From positions 1,845,799-1,909,798 of the forward strand of contig RQJH01000003.1 of assembly GCA_014156375.1 (NCBI GenBank): 64,000 bases of DNA, written 5' to 3'. A program made the position numbers and the translations under genes. The first letter of the stretch is position 1; each line of letters begins with the position of its first letter. The notes below the pieces were generated by a model. The model was given only the letters and a program-made list of their open reading frames with translations. It made no database searches and was not told the DNA's origin. The DNA comes from Enterobacteriaceae bacterium 89 (GTDB taxonomy: Bacteria > Pseudomonadota > Gammaproteobacteria > Enterobacterales > Enterobacteriaceae). Shown here one piece after another: positions 10,495-19,265 of the stretch.

Positions 10495-10625
10495 TGCCCT
10501 CTCCCCGACTCTCTCCCACAGGGAGAGGGAGAAAAATAGCTCCGTACAGTTCCCTCTCCCTGGGAAAGGGAAAGATACAGCTCCATAGAGTTCCCTCTCC
10601 CTTTGGGAGAGGGTTAGGGAGAGGG
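10495..10625. repeat. Cluster of tandem CCCTCTCCC/GGGAGAGGG units
   Basis: About 130 bases with at least three copies of CCTCTCCCT each followed by a GGGA-rich arm. Two copies share the longer frame AGCTCCNTANAGTTCCCTCT, which shows local tandem duplication (about 50-base step). It separates lldD from trmL and is likely non-coding. Confidence 0.8.
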
Positions 10626-10665
10626 GAAAATTCTGCTATGCTTCCCCGCACTTTAAGGGGGCATC

Positions 10666-11139
10666 ATGCTTAACATCGTCTTATTCGAACCAGAAATCCC
10701 ACCAAATACCGGTAATATCATTCGCCTGTGCGCCAACACTGGCTTTCGTCTGCACATCATAGAGCCGATGGGTTTTGCCTGGGACGATAAGCGCCTGCGC
10801 CGCGCGGGGCTCGATTATCACGAATTCACCGCCGTGAAGCGTCACGCTGATTACGCTGCTTTCTTAGAAGCTGAGCAGCCACAGCGCCTGTTTGCCCTGA
10901 CCACCAAAGGCACGCCAGCGCACAGCGCGGTGAGCTATCAGGATGGGGATTTTCTGCTGTTTGGCCCGGAAACGCGCGGGCTGCCGGCCAGCATTCTGGA
11001 TGCGCTACCGCCAGAGCAAAAAATTCGGATTCCAATGATGCCGGACAGCCGCAGCATGAACCTGTCGAATGCGGTGTCAGTGGTGGTGTATGAAGTCTGG
11101 CGCCAGCTGGGATATCCTGGCGCCGTATTGCGCAGTTGA
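10666..11139 (+). CDS. trmL: tRNA (cytidine/uridine-2'-O-)-methyltransferase TrmL
   Basis: A 157-residue SPOUT methyltransferase that 2'-O-methylates the wobble base of tRNA-Leu isoacceptors with SAM. It is a minimal catalytic domain with the three SPOUT motifs: [19 protein letters not shown] (residues 9-27), [10 protein letters not shown] (about 101-110) and the knot motif [15 protein letters not shown] (about 126-140). A GGGGG-containing ribosome site precedes the ATG. It was formerly yibK. It converges on cysE with a REP unit between them. Confidence 0.96.
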   Translation: MLNIVLFEPEIPPNTGNIIRLCANTGFRLHIIEPMGFAWDDKRLRRAGLDYHEFTAVKRHADYAAFLEAEQPQRLFALTTKGTPAHSAVSYQDGDFLLFGPETRGLPASILDALPPEQKIRIPMMPDSRSMNLSNAVSVVVYEVWRQLGYPGAVLRS

Positions 11140-11155
11140 TGAGAGAGCGTGATTC

Positions 11156-11187
11156 GTAGGTCCGGTAAGCGCAGCGCCACCGGGCAA
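11156..11187. repeat. REP-like element between convergent trmL and cysE
   Basis: GTAGGTCCGGTAAGCGCAGC then GCCACCGGGCAA, a palindromic unit of the type common in Klebsiella/Enterobacter chromosomes, related to the units at 43164-43240 and 58439-58499. It lies between two converging genes, the usual REP setting. Confidence 0.8.
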
Positions 11188-12009
11188 TCAGATGCCGTCG
11201 CCAAACTCAAAGGTGTGGTGGATGCCGTTGAAGTGCTGATCCATATCCATTGACGGCTTGTCGCTGTCGGGTTTGCCGACAATACGTGCCGGCACGCCAG
11301 CCGCCGTGGTATGCGGCGGTACGGGCTGAAGGACGACGGAACCCGCGCCAATCTTCGCACCGCGACCCACTTCGATATTGCCAAGAATTTTCGCCCCGGC
11401 ACCAATCATCACCCCTTCACGGATCTTCGGATGACGATCGCCGCTGGTTTTCCCGGTCCCGCCTAGCGTCACGGATTGCAGAATGGAAACGTCGTTTTCA
11501 ATCACCGCCGTTTCACCGACGACAATACCAGTGGCGTGGTCGAGCATGATCCCGCGGCCAATTTTGGCAGCCGGGTGAATATCCACCTGGAACGTCACGG
11601 ACACCTGGTTTTGCAGGAAAATAGCCAGAGCGCGACGCCCCTGATTCCATAACCAGTGGCCGATGCGATAGGCCTGCAGGGCGTGAAAACCTTTCAGGTA
11701 CAGCAGCGGCGTGGAGTATTTGTCGACCGCCGGGTCACGCGTGCGCACGGCCTGAATATCACAGGCAGCGGAGGCGATCATTTCCGGGTCGGCGGCGTAG
11801 GCCTCTTCCACCACTTCGCGAATGGCGATGGCGGGCATAATCGATGAGGCAAGCTTGTTGGCGAGCATATAGCTCAGCGCGCTGCCCAGATTTTCATGCT
11901 TGAGGAGCGTGGCGTGGTAAAAACTGGCAAGCATCGGCTCACAGTCAGCCAGCGCGCGGGCTTCAGCTTTGATATTGTTCCAGACAATTTCCAGTTCTTC
12001 ACACGGCAT
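11188..12009 (-). CDS. cysE: Serine O-acetyltransferase
   Basis: A 273-residue cytosolic enzyme making O-acetylserine from serine and acetyl-CoA, the first step of cysteine synthesis. The N-terminal helical domain (1 to about 140) is followed by a left-handed beta-helix of hexapeptide repeats (VDIHPAAKIGRGIMLDHATG onward) and the C-terminal tail ending FEFGDGI, which in the family mediates cysteine inhibition and binding to CysK. Two in-frame ATGs exist, at 12015 and 12009; 12009 gives the E. coli length, though 12015 also has an acceptable GGAG spacing. It is the last gene of the yibN-grxC-secB-gpsA-cysE run. Confidence 0.97.
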   Translation of the reverse strand: MPCEELEIVWNNIKAEARALADCEPMLASFYHATLLKHENLGSALSYMLANKLASSIMPAIAIREVVEEAYAADPEMIASAACDIQAVRTRDPAVDKYSTPLLYLKGFHALQAYRIGHWLWNQGRRALAIFLQNQVSVTFQVDIHPAAKIGRGIMLDHATGIVVGETAVIENDVSILQSVTLGGTGKTSGDRHPKIREGVMIGAGAKILGNIEVGRGAKIGAGSVVLQPVPPHTTAAGVPARIVGKPDSDKPSMDMDQHFNGIHHTFEFGDGI

Positions 12010-12094
12010 TGGCATTGCAAACTCCAGAGGCGATGATAATGACCGGCCAGTTCTGCGCTGACCGGGTCATTCAGGTGACGACCTTTCCCTGCGG

Positions 12095-13114
12095 TTAGTG
12101 GTGGCTGCGCTCTTCCTTGCTGGCACGACCTAATAAGGTCAATGCTGCCTCGCGCGCGTTTTTTCCGCAATACAATACCTGATAAATTTCCTCGGTTATT
12201 GGCATTTCGACACCAAAACGCTGTGCGAGTGCCCGAACCTCTTTGGTATTGCGGTAGCCTTCGACCACCTGACCAATCTCATCCTGTGCGCTTTGCACGT
12301 CCTGGCCTTTGCCAAGCGCCATGCCAAAACGACGGTTACGCGACTGGTTATCGGTGCAGGTCAGCACCAGATCGCCAAGACCGGCCATCCCCATAAAGGT
12401 GGAAGGATCGGCACCCAGCGCTGCGCCAAGACGGGACATTTCCGCAAGGCCTCGGGTAATCAACGCCGTGCGCGCGTTGGCGCCGAAGCCGATACCGTCG
12501 GACATGCCTGCGCCGATGGCAATCACGTTCTTCACTGCACCGCCCAGCTGTACCCCAATGAAATCCGGGTTGCTGTAGACGCGGAAGCTTTTGCCGCAGT
12601 GCAGCAGCTTTTGCAAATCTTCAGCGAACTGCGGGTCGGTAGACGCCAGCGCGATGGCGGTTGGCATGCCTGCCGCCAGCTCTTTGGCAAAAGTCGGGCC
12701 GGAGATCACCGCCAGCGGGATGGCATCACCCAGCGCTTCACGCGCCACGTCCTGCAGCAAACGCCCGGTTTCCGCTTCAAGCCCTTTGGTTGCCCACACC
12801 AGACGTGCGTCCGGACGCAGCAGCGGCTTCAGCTGACGCAGCACTTCGCCAAACACATGGCTTGGCACCACCACCAAAATATCGCGGCTGGCGGCCAGCG
12901 CCGTGGCAAGGTCGGCTTCTAAATGCAGCGTATCAGGGAAAGGGACATCGGGGAGGAAGGCCGCGTTGCAGCGGTCCTGTTGCAGGATCGCGAGGTGTTT
13001 CGGATCGTGGCCCCAGAGCACAACATTGTGCCCGTTTCTTGCCAGGGTGATGGCAAGAGCGGTGCCGTACGAGCCGGCACCGATCACAGTCATTGCAGCA
13101 TTACGTGCGTTCAT
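12095..13114 (-). CDS. gpsA: Glycerol-3-phosphate dehydrogenase [NAD(P)+]
   Basis: A 339-residue cytosolic enzyme that reduces dihydroxyacetone phosphate to sn-glycerol 3-phosphate for phospholipid synthesis. It has the dinucleotide site [20 protein letters not shown] at residues 10-29 and the catalytic lysine region [17 protein letters not shown], followed by [20 protein letters not shown]. Length is the same as in E. coli. Its ATG overlaps the secB stop by one base (TGATG). Confidence 0.98.
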   Translation of the reverse strand: MNARNAAMTVIGAGSYGTALAITLARNGHNVVLWGHDPKHLAILQQDRCNAAFLPDVPFPDTLHLEADLATALAASRDILVVVPSHVFGEVLRQLKPLLRPDARLVWATKGLEAETGRLLQDVAREALGDAIPLAVISGPTFAKELAAGMPTAIALASTDPQFAEDLQKLLHCGKSFRVYSNPDFIGVQLGGAVKNVIAIGAGMSDGIGFGANARTALITRGLAEMSRLGAALGADPSTFMGMAGLGDLVLTCTDNQSRNRRFGMALGKGQDVQSAQDEIGQVVEGYRNTKEVRALAQRFGVEMPITEEIYQVLYCGKNAREAALTLLGRASKEERSHH

Positions 13115-13581
13115 CAGGCATCCTGATGTTGTTCAGCACCTTCGCCAGCCTGCGACTGCAGATAGTTCATGAACAGCGCATCGAAGTTCACTGGCGCAAG
13201 GTTCAGTTGCGGGAATGTACCGCGGGAAACCAGGCTGGTGATGCATTCGCGAGCATACGGGAACAGGATGTTCGGGCAGTACGCACCCAGGCAATGCGCC
13301 ATCTGAGTTCCATCAATGCCTTCGATGGAGAAAATACCGCCCTGCTGAACTTCACACAGGAAGGCAGTTTCTTCACCCAGAGAAGCGGTTACGGTTACAC
13401 GCAGTACGACTTCGTATACACCTTCAGCCAGTTGGGTAGAAGCTGTATCCAGATCAAGTTTAACCTCTGGCTGCCAGTCTTTCTGGAAAACGTGTGGCGC
13501 ATTTGGCGCTTCAAAGGAAACGTCTTTGGTGTAGATGCGCTGGATCTGGAAAGCCATTTCTGTGTTGTTTTGTTCTGACAT
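13114..13581 (-). CDS. secB: Protein-export chaperone SecB
   Basis: A 155-residue cytosolic tetrameric chaperone that keeps preproteins unfolded and hands them to SecA. It begins [20 protein letters not shown] and shows the conserved peptide-binding region [10 protein letters not shown] and the segment [22 protein letters not shown]. Closely matches the E. coli protein in sequence and length. It is between grxC (20 bases upstream) and gpsA (1-base overlap) in the same operon. Confidence 0.98.
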   Translation of the reverse strand: MSEQNNTEMAFQIQRIYTKDVSFEAPNAPHVFQKDWQPEVKLDLDTASTQLAEGVYEVVLRVTVTASLGEETAFLCEVQQGGIFSIEGIDGTQMAHCLGAYCPNILFPYARECITSLVSRGTFPQLNLAPVNFDALFMNYLQSQAGEGAEQHQDA

Positions 13582-13601
13582 CTTTTTGTCCTTAAAAGGG
13601 A

Positions 13602-13853
13602 TTATTGCAGCAGGGGATCGAGTCCACCACGCGCGTCAAGTGCATACAAGTCGTCACAGCCGCCAATGTGCTGTGCATCAATAAAAATCTGCGGCACCGT
13701 GGTACGGCCACTACGTTCAATCATCTCTTCACGCTTCGCGGCATCACCGTCAATCGGCAGTTCCTGGAAGCTGACACCTTTTTCGTTCAGCAGTGCTTTC
13801 GCACGATGGCAGAACGGACAGGTTGCTTTAGTGTAGATCTCAATATTGGCCAT
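13602..13853 (-). CDS. grxC: Glutaredoxin 3
   Basis: An 83-residue thiol-disulfide oxidoreductase using glutathione. The redox motif is CPFC at Cys12 and Cys15 in [16 protein letters not shown]. The cis-Pro loop is TTVPQIFID and the glutathione-binding stretch [10 protein letters not shown]. Length matches E. coli GrxC. Located 17 bases after yibN in the operon. Confidence 0.97.
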   Translation of the reverse strand: MANIEIYTKATCPFCHRAKALLNEKGVSFQELPIDGDAAKREEMIERSGRTTVPQIFIDAQHIGGCDDLYALDARGGLDPLLQ

Positions 13854-13870
13854 GACGTTACCTCAGAATA

Positions 13871-14302
13871 TTACTTACCACGAACCAGCGGCAGGTTCTC
13901 ACCACTCCAGCCGGCAACACCTTCTTTCAGAACAAACACGCGCTCGAAGCCCGCTTTGTTCAGGGCTGTTGCTGGCTCCTGAGCCTGCATACCGGAACCA
14001 TCCACAACGATAATGGGTTTGTCTTTGTGTTTTTCAAGCTCACCCAGGTTATTGGCTTTGATTTCTGTCGGCAGCAGGTTAACGGAACCGGCAATGTGGC
14101 CTTTACGGAAATCGTCGCGCTGACGCAGGTCGACAACCACGGCCTCTTCTTTGTTGATAAGGCGCGTCGCTTCACCACGGGTGATCACTTTAACTTTCGA
14201 GGTTAACCCTTTGAACGTAGTAACCAGTACAGCGGCCAGTAAACCAATCCAGGCGATACTCAGAACCGGATGGCGGCTCACAAATTGCATAATTTCTTGC
14301 AT
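13871..14302 (-). CDS. yibN: Membrane-anchored rhodanese-like protein YibN
   Basis: A 143-residue protein with one N-terminal transmembrane segment (about residues 12-30, [17 protein letters not shown]) and a rhodanese fold (about 40-140) with [20 protein letters not shown] and [16 protein letters not shown]. The active-site loop reads [13 protein letters not shown] and the whole protein has no cysteine, so sulfurtransferase chemistry is not possible; E. coli YibN, as I recall it, has a Cys in that loop. It heads the operon with grxC, secB, gpsA and cysE. Recent work has linked E. coli YibN to the membrane insertase YidC; I cannot test that here. Confidence 0.93.
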   Translation of the reverse strand: MQEIMQFVSRHPVLSIAWIGLLAAVLVTTFKGLTSKVKVITRGEATRLINKEEAVVVDLRQRDDFRKGHIAGSVNLLPTEIKANNLGELEKHKDKPIIVVDGSGMQAQEPATALNKAGFERVFVLKEGVAGWSGENLPLVRGK

Positions 14303-14438
14303 GGGGGGTAATAACTCCCGACTCAGTGATTAAAATTCAGGGAAGGAGTATACCTGTGCAGGGTGGCAAATACAGCAAGCGCACATAAGCTAATCCATTT
14401 TCTGCGGCCTGGAACGAAAAATTCAGACCAAAAATAAC

Positions 14439-14483
14439 CTGCCTCAGCGCCAACCGGGCCCGATCTTTGATCTTCTGAGGCAG
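14439..14483. repeat. Spaced inverted repeat in the yibN-gpmI divergent region
   Basis: CTGCCTCAG (14439-14447) and CTGAGGCAG (14475-14483) form a perfect 9-base inverted repeat with 27 bases between the arms; similarity extends outward (TAA and T-rich flanks). It lies in the 246-base region holding the promoters of both yibN and gpmI. It could be a hairpin or an operator pair. Confidence 0.6.
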
Positions 14484-14548
14484 ATTTATCGATTCAGCTG
14501 TAGTAAAATTACGCAAATTTTTTATCTTGTGAGCATGAGGTTGTCGCA

Positions 14549-16093
14549 ATGTCTGATACTAAAAAACCGATGGTACTGGTGATTCTCGATGGCTATGGCT
14601 ACCGCGAAGACAGCCAGGATAACGCGATTTTCAACGCGAAAACGCCGGTAATGGACGCCCTGTGGGCCAAACGTCCACATACGCTGATCGACGCTTCCGG
14701 TCTGGAAGTGGGCCTGCCAGACCGCCAGATGGGTAACTCCGAAGTCGGTCACGTTAACCTCGGCGCTGGCCGTATCGTGTATCAGGACCTGACCCGCCTG
14801 GACGTAGAAATCAAAGAGCGTACGTTCTTCGAAAACAGCGTGCTGGCTGGTGCTGTCGATAAAGCCGTTGCCGCTGGCAAAGCCGTGCACATCATGGGCC
14901 TAGTGTCTGCCGGTGGCGTTCACAGCCACGAAGATCACATCATGGCGATGGTAGAACTGGCCGCAGAGCGCGGCGCAGAGAAAATCTATCTGCACGCTTT
15001 CCTGGATGGTCGCGATACTCCACCGCGCAGCGCAAAATCTTCTCTGCAAGCCTTTGAAGACAAATTTGCCGCGATGGGCAAAGGCCGCGTCGCTTCCATC
15101 ATCGGTCGTTACTTCGCTATGGACCGCGACAACCGTTGGGATCGTGTAGAACAAGCCTACGACCTGATGACCCTGGCGAAAGGCGAGTTCCAGTTCGATT
15201 CCGCCGTTGCTGCTCTGGAAGCCGCTTACGCACGTGAAGAAAACGACGAATTCGTTAAAGCATCCGTTATCCGCGCTGAAGGCCAGGCCGATGCCGCAAT
15301 GGAAGACGGCGATGCGCTGATCTTCATGAACTTCCGCGCTGACCGCGCCCGCGAAATCACCCGCGCGTTCGTCAACAAAGACTTTGACGGCTTTGCGCGT
15401 AAGAAAGTCGTTAACCTCGACTACATCATGCTGACCGAATACGCAGCAGACATTAAAGCACCTTGCGCTTACCCACCAGCTTCCCTGGCCAATACCTTTG
15501 GCGAGTGGATGGCGAAGAACGACAAGACTCAGTTACGCATTTCTGAAACTGAGAAATACGCGCACGTCACCTTCTTCTTCAACGGCGGCGTGGAAGAGCC
15601 GTTTGCTGGCGAAGAGCGTATCCTCATCAACTCGCCGAAAGTCGCCACCTACGATCTGCAGCCAGAAATGAGCTCTGCAGAGCTGACTGAGAAACTGGTC
15701 GGCGCTATCAAGGGCGGTAAATTCGACGCGATCATCTGTAACTATCCGAACGGCGACATGGTTGGTCATACCGGCGTGATGGAAGCGGCAGTGAAAGCTA
15801 TCGAAGCGCTGGATCACTGCATCGACGAAGTGAGCAAAGCCGTTGAATCCGTTGGCGGCCAGCTGCTGATCACCGCAGACCACGGTAACGCAGAGCAGAT
15901 GCGTGACCCTTCCACCGGTCAGGCGCACACCGCACACACCAACCTGCCGGTTCCGCTGATCTATGTGGGCGGTAAAGCGGTGAAAGCAGTGGAAGGCGGC
16001 AAACTTTCTGATATCGCGCCAACCATGCTGACCCTGATGGGGATGGAAATCCCGCAAGAGATGACTGGCAAGCCGCTGTTCATCGTGGAATAA
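14549..16093 (+). CDS. gpmI: 2,3-bisphosphoglycerate-independent phosphoglycerate mutase
   Basis: A 514-residue Mn-dependent glycolytic enzyme interconverting 3- and 2-phosphoglycerate. It is an alkaline-phosphatase-superfamily protein: the first metal motif is [11 protein letters not shown], the phosphorylated serine is Ser64 in [12 protein letters not shown], and later metal ligands sit in [18 protein letters not shown] and [10 protein letters not shown]. Length equals the E. coli enzyme (also called GpmM). It starts a rightward run with envC and yibQ. Confidence 0.98.
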   Translation: MSDTKKPMVLVILDGYGYREDSQDNAIFNAKTPVMDALWAKRPHTLIDASGLEVGLPDRQMGNSEVGHVNLGAGRIVYQDLTRLDVEIKERTFFENSVLAGAVDKAVAAGKAVHIMGLVSAGGVHSHEDHIMAMVELAAERGAEKIYLHAFLDGRDTPPRSAKSSLQAFEDKFAAMGKGRVASIIGRYFAMDRDNRWDRVEQAYDLMTLAKGEFQFDSAVAALEAAYAREENDEFVKASVIRAEGQADAAMEDGDALIFMNFRADRAREITRAFVNKDFDGFARKKVVNLDYIMLTEYAADIKAPCAYPPASLANTFGEWMAKNDKTQLRISETEKYAHVTFFFNGGVEEPFAGEERILINSPKVATYDLQPEMSSAELTEKLVGAIKGGKFDAIICNYPNGDMVGHTGVMEAAVKAIEALDHCIDEVSKAVESVGGQLLITADHGNAEQMRDPSTGQAHTAHTNLPVPLIYVGGKAVKAVEGGKLSDIAPTMLTLMGMEIPQEMTGKPLFIVE

Positions 16094-16102
16094 TCCCTCC
16101 CC

Positions 16103-17374
16103 ATGAGGGGAAAGGCGAATTATTCAAATACATGGATCGCGACGGTAGTCCGATCCACCTGTTACGCCAGCGCACTCAGCGCTGGCGTATTGCTGTGCGC
16201 GTCATCCGCTCATGCCGACGATCGCGCTCAGCTCCAGTCTATTCAGGCCGACATCGCCAGCAAAGAGCGGGCGGTGCGCCAACAGCAGCAGCAACGATCT
16301 GCCCTTCTCGCTCAGCTAAAAACGCAGGAAGAGGCGATTGCCGCCGCCGCGCGTAAGCTTCGCGACACGCAAAACACCCTGGCCGACCTCAACAAGCAGG
16401 TTGACGCCATGAATGCTTCCATCGCCAAACTGGAAAAGCAGAAAGCGCTGCAGGAGCGTAATCTTGCGGCCCAGCTTGATGCCTCATTCCGTCAGGGTGA
16501 ACACACCGGGATCCAGCTCATCCTCAGCGGTGAGGAGAGCCAGCGCGGGCAGCGCCTTCAGGCCTATTTTGGCTACCTCAACCAGGCCCGCCAGGAAACC
16601 ATCGCCCAGCTGAAACAAACGCGCGAAGAAGTCGCCTCGCAGAAAGCCCTGCTCGAAGAGAAGCAAAGCCAGCAGCAGACTCTGCTGTATGAGCAAAAAG
16701 CGCAGCAGGCGAAGCTCGAGCAGGCGCGTAACGAACGTAAGAAAACCCTTTCCGGCCTCGAATCCTCCATTCAGGAAGGCCAGCAGCAACTTAGTGAACT
16801 GCGGGCTAACCAGTCGCGTCTGATGAACCGCATTGCGCAGGCTGAAGCCGCCGCGCGCGCCAGGGCCGACAAAGAAGCCAAAGAAGCGCAGGCCGTTCGC
16901 GACCGCCAGCAGGATGCTTCCCGTAAAGGCACCACCTACAAACCTTCCGAAAGTGAACGCTCGCTGATGGCCCGTACGGGCGGTCTGGGTGCGCCACGCG
17001 GTCAGGCTTTCTGGCCGGTTCGCGGTCCGACGCTGCATCGCTATGGCGAACAGCTGCAGGGTGAGCTACGTTGGAAGGGGATGGTTATCGGTGCGTCTGA
17101 AGGCACCGAAGTTAAAGCCATTGCCGATGGTCGGGTGATCCTCGCCGACTGGCTGCAGGGCTACGGCCTGGTTGTCGTTGTCGAGCACGGTAAAGGCGAC
17201 ATGAGCCTTTATGGCTATAACCAGAGCGCGCTGGTCAGCGTCGGTACTCAGGTTCGCGCCGGCCAGCCGATTGCCCTTGTGGGCAGCAGTGGCGGTCAGG
17301 GCCGACCTTCACTCTACTTCGAAATTCGCCGCCAGGGTCAGGCGGTCAATCCACAGCCGTGGTTGGGAAGATAA
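16103..17374 (+). CDS. envC: Murein hydrolase activator EnvC
   Basis: A 423-residue periplasmic division factor that activates the amidases AmiA and AmiB at the septum. Layout: N-terminal signal peptide (about residues 1-38, with ASALSAGVLLCASSAHA before the mature start DDRAQ), a long coiled coil (about 40-270, Gln/Glu/Lys rich) and a degenerate LytM/M23 domain (about 315-420, GMVIGASEGTEVKAIADGRV to HYF-less SLYFEIRRQGQ) lacking the zinc ligands. The first 17 residues differ from E. coli and the ATG at 16103 has no clear ribosome site; no better in-frame start is visible. It is 9 bases after gpmI. Confidence 0.95.
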   Translation: MRGKANYSNTWIATVVRSTCYASALSAGVLLCASSAHADDRAQLQSIQADIASKERAVRQQQQQRSALLAQLKTQEEAIAAAARKLRDTQNTLADLNKQVDAMNASIAKLEKQKALQERNLAAQLDASFRQGEHTGIQLILSGEESQRGQRLQAYFGYLNQARQETIAQLKQTREEVASQKALLEEKQSQQQTLLYEQKAQQAKLEQARNERKKTLSGLESSIQEGQQQLSELRANQSRLMNRIAQAEAAARARADKEAKEAQAVRDRQQDASRKGTTYKPSESERSLMARTGGLGAPRGQAFWPVRGPTLHRYGEQLQGELRWKGMVIGASEGTEVKAIADGRVILADWLQGYGLVVVVEHGKGDMSLYGYNQSALVSVGTQVRAGQPIALVGSSGGQGRPSLYFEIRRQGQAVNPQPWLGR

Positions 17375-17377
17375 GTT

Positions 17378-18313
17378 TTGCTTCAATTTCGCACGTTAGC
17401 GTTATCCATCACCGCCGCCCTGGCGATGGTGGCTCCGGTCCACGCCGGAAAACTCGCCATTGTCATTGATGATGTAGGCTACCGCCCGCAGCAGGAAAAT
17501 CAGGTGATGGCGCTGCCGGTGAATATCTCCGTCGCCGTGCTGCCAAATGCCCCTCATGCCCGCGAAATGGCGACCAAAGCCCACAACGGCGGACGCGAAG
17601 TCCTTATCCATATGCCAATGGCGCCGCTGAGTAAACAGCCGCTGGAGAAAGACACGCTGCGTCCGGACATGAGCAGCGACGAGATTGAACGCATCATCCG
17701 CGATGCGGTCAGCAAAGTGCCTTATGCCGTGGGGATGAACAACCACATGGGCAGCGCGATGACCTCCAGCCTGTTCGGCATGCAGAAGGTCATGCAGGCG
17801 CTGAGCCACTACAACCTTTATTTCCTCGACAGCATGACTATTGGCAACAGCCAGTCGATGCGTGCCGCCGCAGGCACGGGTGTGAAGGTGATTAAGCGCA
17901 AGGTATTCCTGGACGATACGCAGAACGAAGCGGACATTCGCGTGCAGTTTAACCGTGCCATCCAGGTCGCCCGCCGCAGCGGTTCAGCGATTGCTATCGG
18001 TCATCCGCATCCTTCCACCGTCCGCGTGCTGCAGCAGATGGTCTACAACCTGCCGCCGGATATTACCCTGGTTCGCCCAAGCGATTTGCTCAACGAGCCG
18101 CAGGTCGATACCTCAACGCCGAATAATACCGTGCCCGTACAGCCCACGGCTCCACGTAATCCTTTCCGTGGCGTGAAGCTGTGTAAACCGAAGCATCCGC
18201 AGCAGCCTGTTTATGCAGACCGCTACTTCTCAGTGTTGGGTGAGAGCATCACTCACAGCACGCTGGTACAGTATTTCCAGCTGCAGTGGGAAGGCTGGGA
18301 GCCAAAGGCGTAA
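17378..18313 (+). CDS. yibQ: Divergent polysaccharide deacetylase family protein YibQ
   Basis: A 311-residue protein with a signal peptide (about 1-23, ending VAPVHA) and a divergent polysaccharide-deacetylase domain: LAIVIDDVGYRPQQEN, EVLIHMPMAP, NNHMGSAMTS, YFLDSMTIGNSQ and IAIGHPHPSTV. This arrangement suggests a periplasmic polysaccharide-modifying enzyme, but no activity is established for YibQ that I know of. It starts at TTG (17378), 3 bases after the envC stop, so it is probably translated together with envC; context points to cell wall work. Confidence 0.9.
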   Translation: MLQFRTLALSITAALAMVAPVHAGKLAIVIDDVGYRPQQENQVMALPVNISVAVLPNAPHAREMATKAHNGGREVLIHMPMAPLSKQPLEKDTLRPDMSSDEIERIIRDAVSKVPYAVGMNNHMGSAMTSSLFGMQKVMQALSHYNLYFLDSMTIGNSQSMRAAAGTGVKVIKRKVFLDDTQNEADIRVQFNRAIQVARRSGSAIAIGHPHPSTVRVLQQMVYNLPPDITLVRPSDLLNEPQVDTSTPNNTVPVQPTAPRNPFRGVKLCKPKHPQQPVYADRYFSVLGESITHSTLVQYFQLQWEGWEPKA

Positions 18314-18343
18314 GCTCAGTTGGTCACTGCCCACAGCGCTTAT

Positions 18344-19105
18344 TCAGGCCGTGGGCTTACGATACGCGTACCAGGCTTTGAAATATTTCAGGAAACTATA
18401 GAAGGTGGCATACAACCCTGTCACCAGCCCGACTTTACCCTCACGCCAGGCCCCACTGAAGAGATACCATTTAAAAAAAGCACCAATCGCGCTGACAACA
18501 CCGCGAAATATCGACGGACGGATCCGCTGATGAACCACCAGCCTGGTGGTGTAGCCATTCAATTTATTGAAAACTTCATGCAGTGAATAAAAGGTGTCGT
18601 GCCTGACGTGGCCGGGCATCTTTACGGTCTCAATGTCACCCACAACTTTATCATCAACAGGCCGATCGTTAAATCGAGCCTGATTCCTGTTAAACAGTCG
18701 CACGGGGTAATCAGGGGATGATACTGGATAAAGAGTGCGTACCTGTTGGCCTAACGCATACCAGTAACGCGGTAAACGCCAGGCTTTTTTCGGCTCTGGC
18801 ACTTCGCCACTTTTCAATCGCTGAATATATTCAACAACTTCAGCATCTAATATCTCGTCACTGTCTATACAAAGAACCCAGTCATGACTGGAAAGGCTAA
18901 TCGCATGATTCATTTGTGCGCCGTGCATTTCATAGGGATGGATATGAACGGCTAAGCCATGCTGAGCACAGATATCCAGTGTTGCATCACGACTTCCGGA
19001 ATCAACAACCACTATCTCATCAGCAATTTGCAGCAAAGGTGGGATAACGGCGTCGAGCAGCCGGGCAGAATTAAAGGTTAATAAGCATACCGATAATTTG
19101 AACAT
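18344..19105 (-). CDS. Family 2 glycosyltransferase, WaaE-like
   Basis: A 253-residue GT2 enzyme. The nucleotide-sugar domain begins MFKLSVCLLTFNSARLLDAV, with IVVVDSGSRDAT and the metal motif LCIDSDEIL (DxD-type, about residues 77-85); the acceptor part has WRLPRYWYALGQQVR, PVRLFNRNQARFND and HVRHDTFYSLHEVFNKLN. It shares its whole layout with WaaE, the LPS core beta-glucosyltransferase seen at 34681-35451, but is clearly diverged. In E. coli this place between yibQ and tdh holds waaH (yibD), so an LPS core role is reasonable. The donor and acceptor are unknown. Upstream 19106-19225 is AT-rich. Confidence 0.85.
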   Translation of the reverse strand: MFKLSVCLLTFNSARLLDAVIPPLLQIADEIVVVDSGSRDATLDICAQHGLAVHIHPYEMHGAQMNHAISLSSHDWVLCIDSDEILDAEVVEYIQRLKSGEVPEPKKAWRLPRYWYALGQQVRTLYPVSSPDYPVRLFNRNQARFNDRPVDDKVVGDIETVKMPGHVRHDTFYSLHEVFNKLNGYTTRLVVHQRIRPSIFRGVVSAIGAFFKWYLFSGAWREGKVGLVTGLYATFYSFLKYFKAWYAYRKPTA

Positions 19106-19225
19106 GGGGTTTTGTTAGTTAAACGAATCCTAAACGGAATCTATAACCAGATTCTGAAAAATGCTATTCTCAATTAAGTCCGGAAAAATACTTTTAATCA
19201 TTATATGTGGCTGCAAAAACAATAA

Positions 19226-19243
19226 AAGCGCCCGAAGGCGCTT
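19226..19243 (-). terminator. Rho-independent terminator of kbl-tdh
   Basis: On the minus strand AAGCGCC-TTCG-GGCGCTT, a 7-base-pair stem with a UUCG tetraloop, is followed by TTATTGTTTTTG, 22 bases after the tdh stop codon. Confidence 0.85.
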
Positions 19244-19265
19244 GTTTATGCGTAATTTTACCCAA

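Noticed and set aside
10495-10625. CRISPR-like array in the lldD-trmL gap
   Set aside because: The repeats are short, self-complementary and irregular with no unique spacers of constant length, and no cas genes are near.
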